DNA from: Deinandra increscens subsp. villosa
Taxonomy: Eukaryota > Streptophyta > Magnoliopsida > Asterales > Asteraceae
Reading direction: 5' to 3'
Assembly (NCBI GenBank): GCA_039602395.1
Contig: JBCNJP010000003.1
Span: 31,833,392 to 31,897,391, forward strand
Length of the DNA stretch: 64,000 bases
Shown: piece by piece, positions 48,801 to 60,157 of the stretch
Numbering within the stretch: the first letter of the stretch is position 1
Layout of the letters: each line of letters starts with the position of its first letter
The notes under the pieces: generated by a model
Told to the model about the DNA's origin: nothing
Database searches by the model: none
The model's input: the letters and a program-made list of their open reading frames with translations, nothing else
Position numbers and translations under genes: made by a program

Positions 48801-49080
48801 AGAATAATACATTCCTTGTGATTGAACAAAACAGAATATTCTCTATCACAAATCTGCGAAACACTGAGCAGACTATGTGACAACTCCTCCACATAATGCA
48901 CATCAGAGAACGTCAAACTGCCATTTTTCACCACACCTTTCTTGCTGATCTTGCCACCTACTCCACCAGCAAAAGAAACACCTCCTCCATTGAAATCTTG
49001 AACCTCTTCCAGAAGTGATAAGTCTCCGGTCATATGTCGGGAGCAGCCACTATCAACGTACCAGAGATTGTTGATAGTTC
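45833..49080 (-). pseudogene. Sirevirus pol (protease start, integrase, RT, RNase H)
   Basis: The frame runs from the protease site WYVDSGCSRHMTG (about 49035-49065) through a GAG-pre-integrase zinc region (HRCLGHANMKNL, CVACAKGKQ) to TAA at 48470-48472, then in frame for 875 codons. Integrase shows MDLFGPMQ, RSDNGTKF and PQQNGVAKRRN; in the last, the catalytic Glu of the DDE triad is Lys (codon 48158-48160, AAA). RT shows DVKTAFLYAEMNEEVY, ALYGLHQAPRTWY and the catalytic YVDDIIYGS. RNase H shows FTDSDYGGS, STAEAEYVAA and DNAAALQI. The order integrase-RT is that of Ty1/copia. With the stop and the Glu-to-Lys change, this copy could not integrate its own DNA. Confidence 0.94.
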
Positions 49081-49471
49081 TTCTTGGTTGTCCCTACATG
49101 AATCAAAGATCAGTTAGAGTCGGGTACCCAGGCCATAACAGATCTGGGCATACCCTTGGAGTCAATGTAGTTGACCAATTTAAGGGACATTCCTGATTTG
49201 GATTCAGTTACACTCAAACTTTGAGTGTTGACTTTTGGTTTCCAAAAAGTGTGTTTCTTTGGGTTTGACACATTGTTTGAATTCTTTACAGTTGCAGGTT
49301 ACTTCTATGGAGATGTGACCTTTTTACCTGCAGGTTCCTTGACAGGTGTACACTCAAGTTTCCATTTTGTTTGAACAACTTGTTTTGTTTGAGAAACATC
49401 TTTTGATTTAGAAACCTATTTCTTAACCTTTGTTTTACCTTTAGGTTGAGAAATCCTTTTTGTTTTAGGAC
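49081..49471 (-). pseudogene. Degenerate Gag tail / protease junction
   Basis: Shifted frames still show MAWVPDSN about 49120, the counterpart of the MAWVPMAN end of the Gag-tail proteins, and Lys-rich repeats upstream. No continuous frame crosses it. Confidence 0.7.
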
Positions 49472-52393
49472 CTATTTTTCAACAAGTTCAGGTTTCATCT
49501 TATCTTTTCTTTGGTAAACTCCTTTAGGTTTGTAAGTTGGTTTTGGAGTTTTGGCCACATTCCATTTTTCATCAACAGGCTTTGTCACCGGAGCTTTTGT
49601 GTTTAAAACCTTAGACTGTTGAGTCTTCATTGGTTTTGAACTCTTCTTCCCCTGAGACAAAGCTTGTTGTTTTTTATTTTTATTTCCACCTGTCATAATT
49701 TTCTCCAACATGCTAGTCCGTGGGTTTTGCGGATAGTATGGTTGATAAGGTCTATTCATACAATTTGCCGCGAAATGCCCTGGTTTTCCACAATGAAAAC
49801 AATTCATAAGTCTAGGCCCATTCACATGACTACAGACATATGAACGCCTTGGGTAAGATGACTTCCATTCAGGCTTATCATCCCATTTGTGTATTAAATG
49901 TTTTGGAATTTTTTCAGGTTGCGTAATTAAACAAAATTGTTCTGATTTTGATTTGTTCGTTTTGTTAAAAGTAGACACAACCTGGGGATAAGGAACAAAG
50001 TCCTTGGGCTTAGACTCACGACCAGCTTTAGTGTTAGGCACATGAATTTTAAAACCATTAACTACTTCATTAGAATTAGAAACATGTTTTGATGACACAG
50101 GCAACACCAATTGTTTTGACTTGGACGCATTAAGTTCAGACACAGATGCCAGAACATCGTCCTTAGGTAAATCATAAATTAAACTACTAGACTCATGACA
50201 CTCTTTGACTCTCAAGCATTCGGCATCCTCCCCAGAAACATCTTTGATCCTTACTTCATCTGCACATGAAACAAAAACGTCAGAAGAACTAACATTATCG
50301 CTTAATGGTTCCTGGGATGGACCCGGTTCACAAGTGAATGCCACCGTTTTATTCTGATTACCCAAACCATACGTCATATGTTTCTCATTTTCTAGCTCCT
50401 CTTCAGTCATGGGCTTCACACCAACCAAAACACTATCTATGGGAGGTCCTGCTTCATGCATTTCTGATTCAGATCTATCTACCTGATCCTCCTCATAGAT
50501 CATACCTATAATATCTCTAGACACAGGTTGGGGAACACTATTCTTAATTTTTTCAGAAAAGCTAATTCCTATTCCACCTTTATCCTTACCAAATCTAACA
50601 TCAGTTATGCAGGTGGACAATGCCTTACCAGCTTCGAGCATTCTTTTATTTCTCATCTGATTCACATCTAATTTCACTTGCATCTCATTGTTCTTATGTT
50701 TAAGTTCATCTACCTGCTTCCTAAGCTCAGCTATTTCTAACTTAGCATTGTCATACAGGACAGACTTCTGAGTGGCAAGGGCTTGGTATTTCTCTATATC
50801 TAATTTCTGAGCTTTGACTTTCTCCTCACTCTTTTCCCATCTACCCTTAAACGAACTTCTAGAACATTGCATATCAAATAATTCTATCTCAGTATTCTTC
50901 CAAAGTTGTCTAAGGCCAGGAATTAGACGTGCACAAGTGGGATTAGTACATACCTTTGTGTTGTCGACCTCGGCTGCAAATGCCTCCTTGTCTTCAACCA
51001 GGTTCTCCTCCTCATCTCTTAACTTCTCCTCAGTGACCACAAATGCATGCTCCTCATCAGAATCATTCTCCATCTTAGCAATCATAGCACGAGTTAGACT
51101 GAGTTCCTTTATCTGCGAAGCCCATTGATATTCCCCACAATCCTGCATAACCAAAGCCTTTGTCTCTGCCTTTCCCTTACCATCTCCAGCTTTCTTCTCT
51201 TCTGGTTTCTCCTTCTTTGGCTTGGTGCATTCCCTTGCAAAATGCCCGTACTCATCACAGTTGAAGCATCTGAGCTTGCTCTTATCAAAACCCATTCTTA
51301 TCTTATCCTGATCCTTCCACACATTCCTTCCAGTTTTTGCCATAAACTTCTTGGCACGGAAAACTGCCATTGCCATTTGCCAGGAAACATCAAGCATTTC
51401 CACATCTTCAGGATTAATCTGGTTCAGTTCTCCTGACAACATCTCAGTAGGCACCAATGTTCCAGCCATAAGGGCATGATAACTATTCATAAATCCCATT
51501 CCAAGTGCAAAGTTGGGATCATTTGTGGCATTTGCCTCATCAGGGTTGACTGTTCCACTAGAATTTTCTTGGGATCGAGCCAGAAATGCAGTTGACTTTG
51601 TGTTTGAACTCGAATCATTTGCAGACAAACTTCCAGCCTGTTTTGAGCCTACTTCTTCAGACAGGAGTGCCTGATTCAGTTTTCCCGCCATGCTAAGTGA
51701 ACTTAGATGATTCAACTCTCTCTGTTTATCATCAATCATCTTTGACTTCAGTTTGTTAATTAGCTCATCAACAGTTAATTCATCCAGCTTGTTGTTATCT
51801 TTGATTATTGAAATGTTGGTATTCCAGGACTTGGGCAAACTGTTCAAGAGTTTCAGATTTTTATCCTCCAGTCCAGGTTCAACGTCGTAGCTTGACATTT
51901 CAGTAATTAAGGACACAAATTTTTGAACTTGAGCTTCAAAGGACTCTCCTTGAATGTGATTGAACAAATTGAACTTTTGCTTCAGCATCTGTTTGCGGCT
52001 TGCCTTGATATCGGGATTTCCTTCATATGCCACCACCAGAGCATCCCAGAGTTTCTTTGCAGTCTTGTATTTCTTAAACCCTTGAGCAATCTCAGGAGTC
52101 AATGCCATTGTCATGATAGCATATGCTCTCTCGTCCTTGTTACATTTTTCCCAATCATCATCCGAGTATTCTGCTTCAATTTTCACCACCCCAACTTTTC
52201 CCGCTTCAGTGTGAGTAGGAATGAATGGTCCATTGACAACTGATCTCTAAAGTCTCAAATCAACACTTTTCAAATGGTTCTGAAATTTGTATTTCCATTC
52301 AAGGAAGTTGTCAGCAGATGTGAGTCTAGGAGGACGGGTGGTCGATCCAATCTCAAAGTCCAGTTTTTGATACATGCTAGGTTCAAAATCCAT
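49472..52393 (-). pseudogene. Sirevirus gag with one early stop
   Basis: ATG 52393 begins MDFEPSMYQKLDFEIGSTTR. TAG at 52247-52249 interrupts after 48 codons, where relatives usually have Trp or another residue before RSVVNGP. The frame is then open to 49472 (about 970 codons in all). The N-terminal copia-Gag domain includes MTMALTPEIAQGFKKYKTAK and LWDALVVAYEGN. The first knuckle is CFNCDEYGHFAREC, followed by the coiled coil (KLEIAELRKQVDELKHKNNE) and a second knuckle, CFHCGKPGHFAANC. The unusually long Gag with a central coiled coil is typical of Sireviruses. The second half is homologous to the protein at 25899-27821. Confidence 0.92.
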
Positions 52394-52439
52394 GACGAAA
52401 GCTTAGGAAAAACTCAAGAAAATGAAGTCCAAAAGTGTT

Positions 52440-52690
52440 TCCGATCGTAAACTACAGTTTACGATTATGATAGGCTGGCCGATCGTAAACTAAGTCGCAA
52501 ACACCTCCAGATCATAAACGGTGTCGTAAACTCAATTCCGACCGTGAACTTAGTCATAAACGCCTCCAGATCGCAAACGTAGTCGTAAACGCCTAAAAAT
52601 TCAATCTTGAAGTCGTAATCACTATTTTCTCAATCGTAAACACCGAGAGCACCCCAGAAATTGTCGTAAACACCAAGAACAGCAGCAAGC
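52440..52690. repeat. TCGTAAAC motif array in the gag leader
   Basis: Nine or more copies of TCGTAAAC, with variants TCATAAAC and TCGCAAAC, upstream of gag. Confidence 0.85.
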
Positions 52691-52753
52691 TTCCACTTTT
52701 TCAGCCAAACACTCGAATCTAATATCGTGGAACCTCGAATCAGATGATTCTTA

Positions 52754-52765
52754 GCTCTGATACAA
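52754..52765 (-). other. Primer binding site, displaced from the LTR
   Basis: On the minus strand TTGTATCAGAGC, a one-base variant of TGGTATCAGAGC. It lies 65 bp from the LTR instead of the usual 2-5 bp. The following AAGAATC matches the Gag-tail element's leader, so the register is right. Confidence 0.8.
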
Positions 52766-52830
52766 ATTTAGGGCACCCTTGGGGAAATGCACCTGGTGCC
52801 GTAGCTAATCGAGTAGCTCTAGAAGCATGT
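52766..52830 (-). other. 65-bp insertion between LTR and primer site
   Basis: The segment includes GGCACCAGGTGCATTTCC (minus strand) with a GGCACC/GGTGC inverted pair. It has no counterpart in the Gag-tail element. Confidence 0.65.
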
Positions 52831-53224
52831 TGTTGGTCCCGAAACAACAATCGTTCACGATATCTTTATCACAAACAAGTGTGGAAACCTTGTTTGTGAC
52901 TGATTCGACAAGAAGATGATGAAATAGACTTGATATGAGATGAAGAACAAAGCAACACAATCAAATCCTGAATGGAGAACAATCAATCTTCTATTGAAAG
53001 GAGTTCACGATCGTAAATACAAGTGATAACCAGAAAATCGTAATCAAGAACTTGTTTTAAACATAAACTACTTGGGTATTTATACTACCCTTACACATAC
53101 CCTACTTAGAATCGTAAACCCATAAGGAGTCCGGCCCATGAAGCCCAACTCGTAAACACATTTAGCCCAAGACAATGCAAGCCCACTTCTCTAATGTTCA
53201 TGCCTTACTAAGTATAGCCCAACA
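52831..53224 (-). repeat. 5' LTR of the Sirevirus
   Basis: 394 bp. On the minus strand a TATA box, TATAAATA, lies at 53084-53077. Differs from the 3' LTR at about six bases plus one indel. Confidence 0.95.
53077..53084 (-). promoter_or_regulatory. Putative Sirevirus LTR TATA box
   Basis: TATAAATA on the minus strand in the context GGTAGTATAAATACCC, parallel to GGTAGTATATAAACC of the Gag-tail LTR. Confidence 0.6.
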
Positions 53225-53427
53225 CTATCTCTCTGGTTCTCCAAAATGTCCAACCCTAAACTAGGAGGCTTATGTGTGTTTATATACACACACATAAGCT
53301 TACATGGGCTTATTTCAGCCCAAGCCCAAACCCAAGATAATTACTCATAGTGAACTAGAAGCCCACTAGTAATAAGTCTAGCCTAAAAGTATTTAATATT
53401 ACAAGCCTTATTATTCTTGCCTCTAAA
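53225..53427 (-). repeat. 3' LTR of Gag-tail element 2, inner part (split)
   Basis: Resumes after the Sirevirus, starting with the CTATC duplication. It ends GCCTCTAAA, a one-base variant of the family's GCCTCTACA. The polypurine-like CCTAGGGAAAAAT (minus strand) follows. Confidence 0.8.
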
Positions 53428-54854
53428 ATTTTTCCCTAGGCTTGTGATATTAAATGTCTTTGACTTTCAGTCTTTAACTTTGCAATCTTCTTTTGGCTTG
53501 AACTTGTGTTGGTGAAGATCCTTCTTTCAACAATCTTCATTGGGCAGCACGAGAGACTTCTGGGAGCTTTCTCTCAATAAACATCAACTTGAACTTCTAA
53601 GGATGAACAAGTAATAAGAGTAGGATTCTCAAACACTTGCTTCTTCTTGAATGGTAACTGTCTTGACTTGCCTTTGTCTTCAGAGGATAAAATTTTAGAA
53701 ACCTCTATCTTTGCAACCTTCATTATAGTTCTTGAACTGTCTGCATTTAGCTTCCCCTCAACTTGTGAACAGTGTCTTCTTGAACTTTGGAAGCTTCATT
53801 TAAACCAACAAACTTCCCCTAAGCATCAGATTCTTCCATAGGATAAGTCCTTTTCCGACTAGATTCTTCAACATGGGCAACAGTCTTTGATCAATAGAGT
53901 CCTTCACTTTTCTTTCCATGATTTTCCTTTTGCATTTAACCTGCCATGCACTACATGGAACAAAGAAACATTAACCAACATATACCTGGTTTCTGGGTTA
54001 ACAGGTGAACAACATAGGTTACGGGTTTCCTATAAATACTTCCCCTGAACCCGATGACTCTTTTCACTTCCCCTTAGCTGAGCATCCCTTCAGCTAATGA
54101 CTCCCCCTGAGATAATACCCATTATCTCCTTATCTCCCCTTCTCCCCCTAAAAAAACGGGTCACTTTTGGGAGGAGGGGCATAATTCCTTGCACAAAACC
54201 CACAAAAACATATAAAAACCTTTAAATTATACCTGGGGCATGGTTGTAAAACAAACCTTAAAAACTTAAGAATACTCAAAAGAAAAATAAAATTAAAACA
54301 AATATAGACAAGTTACTAAAGAGAAGGGTTTATTTGGGATCAAATCGCCTTTGTCTAAACTGAGGAACCCTTTTCAGCATCTGTTACTTGAACATGTCCA
54401 GGTGATTGCCAGTATATTGATCCTCTTTAAACCCATGTTCCTCTTTTCCAGGCTGTTTGTCACTTGATTATCTTTTAGGTACATTAATTATGAACATAAG
54501 ATAATCACACACAAATCCTAGGTAATTAAGACGTGCAATCTATCAAACTTGATCATTCCCTACCACATATTTTCCACATTCCCATATCCAGAGTTTTAAT
54601 CTTTTCTCCAGAGTTCGTTGAGAAAATAAAGAACATATCATAAGAGATAGGGATAATATACAAAGACTTGTATGATTTCAACTCAGAGGCGTTGTTCAGT
54701 CAGGTTGTAGCCTTTCATCAAACACATAAGTCTAGTCATACAGTCAGGGCTAAAGGGTTTTGGACACTTAAGGGTCTCTTTTATTGTGCACATTGGCATA
54801 TTTTGGGGTGTAAATTATATACAGTGATCTGCAAGCACGTTAGTATATACTAAC

Positions 54855-54995
54855 CAGCTCTTTGCTCACGCAAAACAGAGGAAAGTCTGACTAAGACGCC
54901 AGTACATTCTACACCAGGTCTTTGCTCATGCAAAACAGAGGCAAGACTGACTAACGAATCAGACATCCCCAGGTCTTTGCTCACACAAAACAGAG
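54855..54995. repeat. Three spaced copies of a CTTTGCTCACGCAAAACAGAG-like unit
   Basis: Copies start at about 54860, 54920 and 54975, each followed by GACTGACTAA-like sequence, with a period of about 55-60 bp. Not present at the equivalent place in the 24.8 kb element. Confidence 0.7.
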
Positions 54996-55701
54996 GGGAC
55001 GCTGACTTTTTTAGATTTTCGATTCAACACTTTGGAGTCCGGCTTGTGTATCGGGAACAATTTTACAGTCAAATAGAACATGCAACTAACCGAAGTGTGT
55101 GTTTCCTGTCAAATGTCATACTTTATCTTTATGTGTTGTGACACATATCTTTGTGTTTGGAACGGAGCCTACCGAGCACATCACCTTGGAGCATGTCTTT
55201 CACTTCAGCCTTACGCGTGTCAGTCACCTGAAGACATAATTATCTTATTTTCCTCATTCTCAACCACACAAACAAAAGATTAAAAATTAAAAAGCACACT
55301 TTCAAATGAGAGGGCCAACTTTTCGATATTTTCTATTCTTCCCCTTGCTTTTTGATTTTTTTATAATGAAACGACACACTGACACACAACGAAACAAAGA
55401 GCATTTAAACAAAGCGGCCAAGCTAACTTTCAAAGTTTATTTTATTTTTTGAAAAATTTCATAAACGAGTTTTGTTTGAAGCAATGACCTATCATACTCA
55501 CCATCAAGAACAAGCAATTGAAACAGTACCTTGCTGATTTTGTTAGATTTACCTCTCACTAGAAGAACATCCTACTATTAAGAAGTTGCCTGTCCTGAAG
55601 TGTAGAGATGCCTCCAATCCTGTGCCTGGAACAATCACTATCACAAACCAAAAAAAGGTTAATGAGAGTCCTTCTTGATTGTTCCTGCACAAGGTGAGAG
55701 A

Positions 55702-56010
55702 TCAGTTAGCCATAGGTACCCAGGCCATTGTGGTTATGGGTAGACCTGAAGAATCAATAAAAGAAACTTCTTTTAAAAACATTCCTTCTGAGAGATTGGG
55801 AATTGGGGTTGGAGCTGCTCTTGTTTTGGGTTCAAAAAATTGAGGTGATTTCAAAATTGTTTTAGTCACATTTGGTGTAGTGACGTTAGGTATTTCAACA
55901 TGTTGATTTTTAAGATCATGTTTCAAAACTGTTTTAGTTGCCTTTGGAGTGACAACTTTAGGCCTTTCTACCTTTTGTTGTTTAGAAATGTTAGAACGTG
56001 ATTCTGTTTG
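55702..56010 (-). pseudogene. Gag-tail ORF fragment of element 2
   Basis: The minus-strand frame ends FLKEVSFIDSSGLP and TMAWVPMAN with stop at 55702, nearly the same as the end of the 25899-27821 protein. It also shows the Lys/Pro repeat (RPKVVTPKATKTVLK). Only about 100 codons remain before the junction near 56010. Confidence 0.85.
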
Positions 56011-56013
56011 CCG

Positions 56014-56339
56014 TGTGAAGTATCAAGTACAAGAATATAGCTACAAAAGAGGCCGTGTCCGAAGTGACCCGAACTGCCAGTTCGGGTGCACACGAACTGA
56101 CCGGAAGTGGCAGTTCGTGTGATGTCCCGTTCGCACATTTTGGAACGACTATAAATAGCTTATCTTATATAGGATTTAGAACTACTGGTTAGATCTTAAG
56201 TATGTGTTTCTGTGTGTAATCCTCTGATTGTTAAGCAATACAATTCTACATTGTATTTACTCTTTGTGTCACTTTCTATAACTCGAATTACATGTTTGAT
56301 CATTGATCGAGTAGACGATCCACAACTCACGAACTTACA
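56014..56339 (+). repeat. 5' LTR of the truncated copia element
   Basis: The inner end ACTTACA is set by the primer site. The outer end TGTGAAGTATC is inferred from the TG start and the loss of Gag-tail similarity; there is no second LTR for proof. It contains an inverted GAACTG/CAGTTC set (CCGAACTGCCAGTTCGGG). Confidence 0.6.
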
Positions 56340-56341
56340 AA

Positions 56342-56355
56342 TGGTATCAGAGCAT
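56342..56355 (+). other. Primer binding site, Met-tRNA type
   Basis: TGGTATCAGAGCAT starts 2 bases after the LTR. Confidence 0.9.
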
Positions 56356-56897
56356 TTGGTTCATTCTAGTGATCAAATCATCACTGTTTTTTGAATTTTG
56401 GTTCAAAAAGTGGGGTTTTTTGAAAATTTTATACATTTTTGCTTCCGTTTGATAATCTCTGCTGAGTTTTTAGTAAAAAAATCTACTCCTAAATCATTCC
56501 TCTAAAATATATCTGACTTACTGCTGAAAATCTCATTAGAAACACATTGTTTTAGTTTAGAGTCAGTTCGGATCACCTCGGATCATTTTAGTTCGGATCA
56601 CATTGTTAAGTTTGGATCAGTTCGGATAAACAAATTTCAGTTTGGACCAGTTCGTGTATCAGTTTGCAAATCAAATTCCTAGATCGAGATTTTTGGGTTG
56701 TTTCACTAAAACTAACGTAACTTGAGTTTCATTAAGAGTTACGAGAGCTAATACCTGCCAAAACGACCGTCTCGGGGTGATCTACACTTTTACTTTAAAT
56801 CTCCTTATGGCTGGTACCCTCCGTTTCGACCCCCCCCCCCCCAATCCACTTCTAAGACCTTCGTTTTTGCATTTGAAGTGTAATTTTTCAGAAAAAG

Positions 56898-59440
56898 ATG
56901 AGTGATTTTCAAGCATTCGCTGCAACGCAAACGTCAATGCAAACCACGATGCAAAATATGTTGAACTATGATAATGAAATATGAACACATCAGAAAGTTC
57001 CCAAATTACTTCGATTGGAAGATTATCATAGTTGGGTTAAAAGATTCGAGGCATATGTAGGAACGAATGATGTGGATATTTGGTTGTCATATATGGATCA
57101 ATATGTGTATCCAACAAACGAAAATGGAACACTAATTTTACAGAAAAGTTTGACTTCTGAACAAAAGAAAACATATCAAGCTGAACAAAAGGCTTTTGGA
57201 ACATTGACGATGGCACTACCCAAGGAGTTATTACACCAATTTTCTGCTTACGATACTGCAAAAGATTTATGGGATGCGTTACAGATGAGATGTGAGGGTA
57301 ATGATCAATACAAGAAAATTCATCAGAAAGTTTTGAAGAAAGAATTTGATAATTTCAAGCATTACCAAAATGAAACCATTCCAAATCTGATTACAAGGTT
57401 TTCACATTAATGAGTGAAATGGTATTAGTAAACATCAAAAAGGAAGATGCTGATTTGAAGGAAAAGTTGTTGGAGACTTTACCTGAAAAATGGGAGAATT
57501 ATGTTATGAAGATTACACATGATAAAGAATATCCAAGTTTATCGTATAATGATTTGTTTGAAAGAATACAAGTTAGGGATATGGAATTGACGGTGAATAA
57601 GTCATTGCCTGCGGTGTATCATGGAGAAAATGATTCTATTACTCATGCTGTGAAGTCTAATGTTTTAAATTCCGCACCTCCTACATTATTTGTTACCGGA
57701 AAAACTGATAATTCTGGTTATTCTCTGGTTGTACTATTTCATTTCCAAGTTCATCAACACATAATGACTTATCTATTAAAATAACTAAAGATTATATGGC
57801 ATTAATGGCTGCTCTTGTCTCGTCATATTTCGGTGTTATTACTGGTTCAGTGAGTAATGTAGAATTGACCGAAGAAGACTATGATCAAATTGATTATGAT
57901 CATTTGGAGGAGATGCAATTGAACTGACAGTATGCTATGCTGGTTATAAGAACAAAGACATTCTTTAACAGAACCGGGAAGAAGAAGTTGAATCAAGATG
58001 AAAAGATCGGATTAGATAAGTCTAAGGTGAAATGTTACTAGTGTTCATTGTATGGACATTTTGCTTGTAAATGTCCAACATCTACTGATAATAAGTTTAA
58101 GTCTGGTCAACATGCTCACTTGGTAAAAGCTTCAACAAGTCAAGATCAAAAAGCTTTTGTCTCTCTTGATGAAAGAATGGCGGAAATATTTTGGCATCCA
58201 AATGAATTTGCTTGGAACGCAAATTATGAATTTAGAAGAAATACAAATTGTAATTTCCACTTCAGTGAAGCTAATACAGATAATGAAGTTGTTACTTTTA
58301 CGGCTCGTCATTTAAGTGATAGTATTCTGACTGATTCTGAAATGAGTTCAAAAGCAACAACAGTTGAAGAAAGTCAAGCAAATGTGGCTGAAAATTAAAA
58401 GAAGAAGATATTAAATGTTATAAGTGTGCTGACAACAAACATGCAAGTTTGGAAAGAGATTTCAAGTTGCTGACTGAAGAGATTATTTTGCTTAAGCAGG
58501 AATTAAAAAGTTTTGAAGACAAATATTATTCTTTGAATACCAGTCATGAGAAGTTGATAAAAGAAAAAGCTGATTTGGTTGAAAAATGTGAGAAAGCTAA
58601 AGCTGAAGCTCAGGAAGCTGTTGAAGACTTTGAGGCTTTATTTTAGAAAACTTATCCACTTCAATAAAAATATGAAAGAGTCAATGATATTGCGGTTGAA
58701 GCTGCTGATAAAGTGATTATTCTTCAAAATGAAGTTGAAAAGTTACGAGTTGACAATGTTAATGTTCATGACAAGAATGAAGTTTTAACAAAACACATTG
58801 ATATTTTCAAAAAGAAATGGGAAAGTGTTCAAGAATAGCGTTTTGCAGAATGTGAAATGAGGAAATGGCAAACGTATGAGTACAATGATTTAAATGATGA
58901 ACTCATTAAGTCTCAAAAAGATTTGTTTGCTTCTCAACAAAAGATTGCTGAATTGCAATTGGAGATTCTAGATTTACAGAGACAGGTCAAGAAATGCAAT
59001 CTATCACCAACTTTGTTGAATTTATTGTATCAGAAGGATAAAAGTATTGATAGTACTAAGGACGATGATATTCACAAGGTTCCTGCACCAGTGGATTTAT
59101 CTCAATTTTCTTATGCTTCTCCTGATCCAAAGGTTGAATTGCAAAATTATTCTAAGTTTGCAAATACTGCAAAGAAGAAGAAATCTAAGTCAACAAAGAA
59201 GAAAGAAAAGTTTGGTGAAGCTCCTAAGTTTACATCGATTTCATCATTGCTGGAGAATGAAGTTGTTTTTGACAAAAGTGTGGCTAGTAGTTCTACTGCT
59301 CCATCATCTGAAGTTAAATTTGTCAAGAGTTTGGTGAAAGAAAACAAAATACCAGAGATTAAGGTCACTTTTACTCAACGCGCACATCAAACAAGTGTTG
59401 CTGGTACTTCTCAAGCTGATTCGTCCAAATCTCCTGGTTC
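56898..59440 (+). pseudogene. copia gag, multiply broken
   Basis: ATG 56898 starts MSDFQAFAATQ, with a TGA at 56982-56984. The frame then resumes with YHSWVKRFEAYV and LWDALQMRCEGN (copia-Gag family). A one-base loss near 57404 shifts the frame, which continues with LLETLPEKWENYVMKI. The CCHC knuckle is destroyed by TAG at 58039-58041 (KCY-stop-CSLYGHFACKC). Further blocks at 58449-58646 and 58857-59440 are coiled coil (KIAELQLEILDLQRQVKKC), suggesting a long Sirevirus-like Gag. Confidence 0.85.
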
Positions 59441-59552
59441 CCAAAACTGTATATTATTTAATGATTTTATAAATCTTATGTCATTCTTATTCCCAAAACT
59501 GTATATTATTTAATGATTTTATAAATCTTATGTCATTCTTATTCCCAAAACT
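59440..59552. repeat. 52-bp tandem repeat at the copia / UPL4 joint
   Basis: Two full copies (59440-59491, 59492-59543) and the first nine bases of a third. The unit starts CCCAAAACTGTATATTATTT. It sits exactly where similarity to Gag stops. Confidence 0.9.
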
Positions 59553-59620
59553 TTACGTTTGGCTGTACTCAATGGACAACAATCTCTAACAGAGTGTTGG
59601 AATGCCATTACAACTAAATG

Positions 59621-60157
59621 TAAATAGGTTATAGCCCTAATAGATAAAAGCATAATATCAGGGTCGTTTTCATGGCCAGCCAGCTTTATAAGAATGAGGG
59701 ATAAGGAATTCGCCATTAAACATGACAACGAACTACCCGTACAGAAAGATAGTATTTCATAAAGCACTCTAAGAACATCGTGTTGAGTAGATTCCTCGGT
59801 TTCCCCATTTAAAGTTGATAACACCCTCTTGAATTTCGTCTGATCACCAGATAACATGTGCCTTTGGTAATCAAGTAGTGCGTGCATGTATTTTCGATGT
59901 TCGATATCACCCATGTCATCTGAATTACATGACCCGTATGTTGAATCTTTGTCTTAATCTGTCTGGCCTGAGCCAAACCCAGAAGCAGATGAAGATGTGT
60001 CCATATCATGATCATGGGTTTGGTTTTGGGAGGTAGTTGGGGTGGCTTCAATTGGTGACACTGATAAACCCGGTCTGAACACCAATGAGCTATAGGTTCT
60101 TTTATCTGCTGGAAAATCTACGACTGTTGTGATTCTTTTAAACTCACGATTTTCTAT
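59621..60157 (-). pseudogene. UPL4-like HECT E3 ubiquitin ligase, first-exon fragment
   Basis: The minus strand encodes the N-terminus of a plant UPL3/UPL4-type protein: ENREFKR, VVDFPADKRTYSSLVFRP, DMDTSSSASGFG, DSTYGSCNSDD, then the armadillo-repeat start (VLYEILSFCTGSSLSCLMAN, LILIKLAGHENDPDIMLLSI, RAITYL). The expected start codon before ENR is ATA (60157-60155), and an in-frame TAA follows GSGQTD at about 59957. Similarity ends at 59621. The armadillo remainder and the HECT catalytic domain are absent from the window. The intact protein would be a ubiquitin ligase of more than 1400 residues. This copy is dead. Confidence 0.82.

Larger units (their letters stand above)
40732..53224 (-). 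mobile_element. Complete Sirevirus (Ty1/copia) with envelope-like ORF, degraded
   Basis: LTRs of 393 bp (40732-41124) and 394 bp (52831-53224) have TGTTGG...CCAACA ends and flanking target duplications CTATC (40727-40731, 53225-53229). I count about six substitutions and one indel between LTRs (under 2%). Transcription runs right to left: 5' LTR, primer site, leader, gag, pol, intergenic block, envelope-like ORF, polypurine tract, 3' LTR. A long Gag, the order integrase-RT, multiple downstream features and an ORF after pol identify the Sirevirus (SIRE) group. It inserted into the LTR of an older Gag-tail element. Confidence 0.93.
53428..56013 (-). mobile_element. Gag-tail element 2, internal region (5' truncated)
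   Basis: It parallels 27.5-30.3 kb in reverse: polypurine repeats (CTTCCCCT at about 53752, 53812, 54040, 54067), the GAGGAACCCTTTTCAGC landmark (54362), the ACGCGTGTCAGTC landmark (about 55216) and the Gag tail at 55702. In 54840-54985 the phrase CTTTGCTCA(C/T)GCAAAACAGAG recurs three times. The 5' end is lost at the copia LTR. Confidence 0.78.
56014..59440 (+). mobile_element. Ty1/copia element, 5' half only
   Basis: LTR, primer site and a degraded gag. Protease, integrase, RT and the 3' LTR are absent. The left edge abuts the truncated Gag-tail element and the right edge ends in a 52-bp tandem repeat. Confidence 0.78.
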
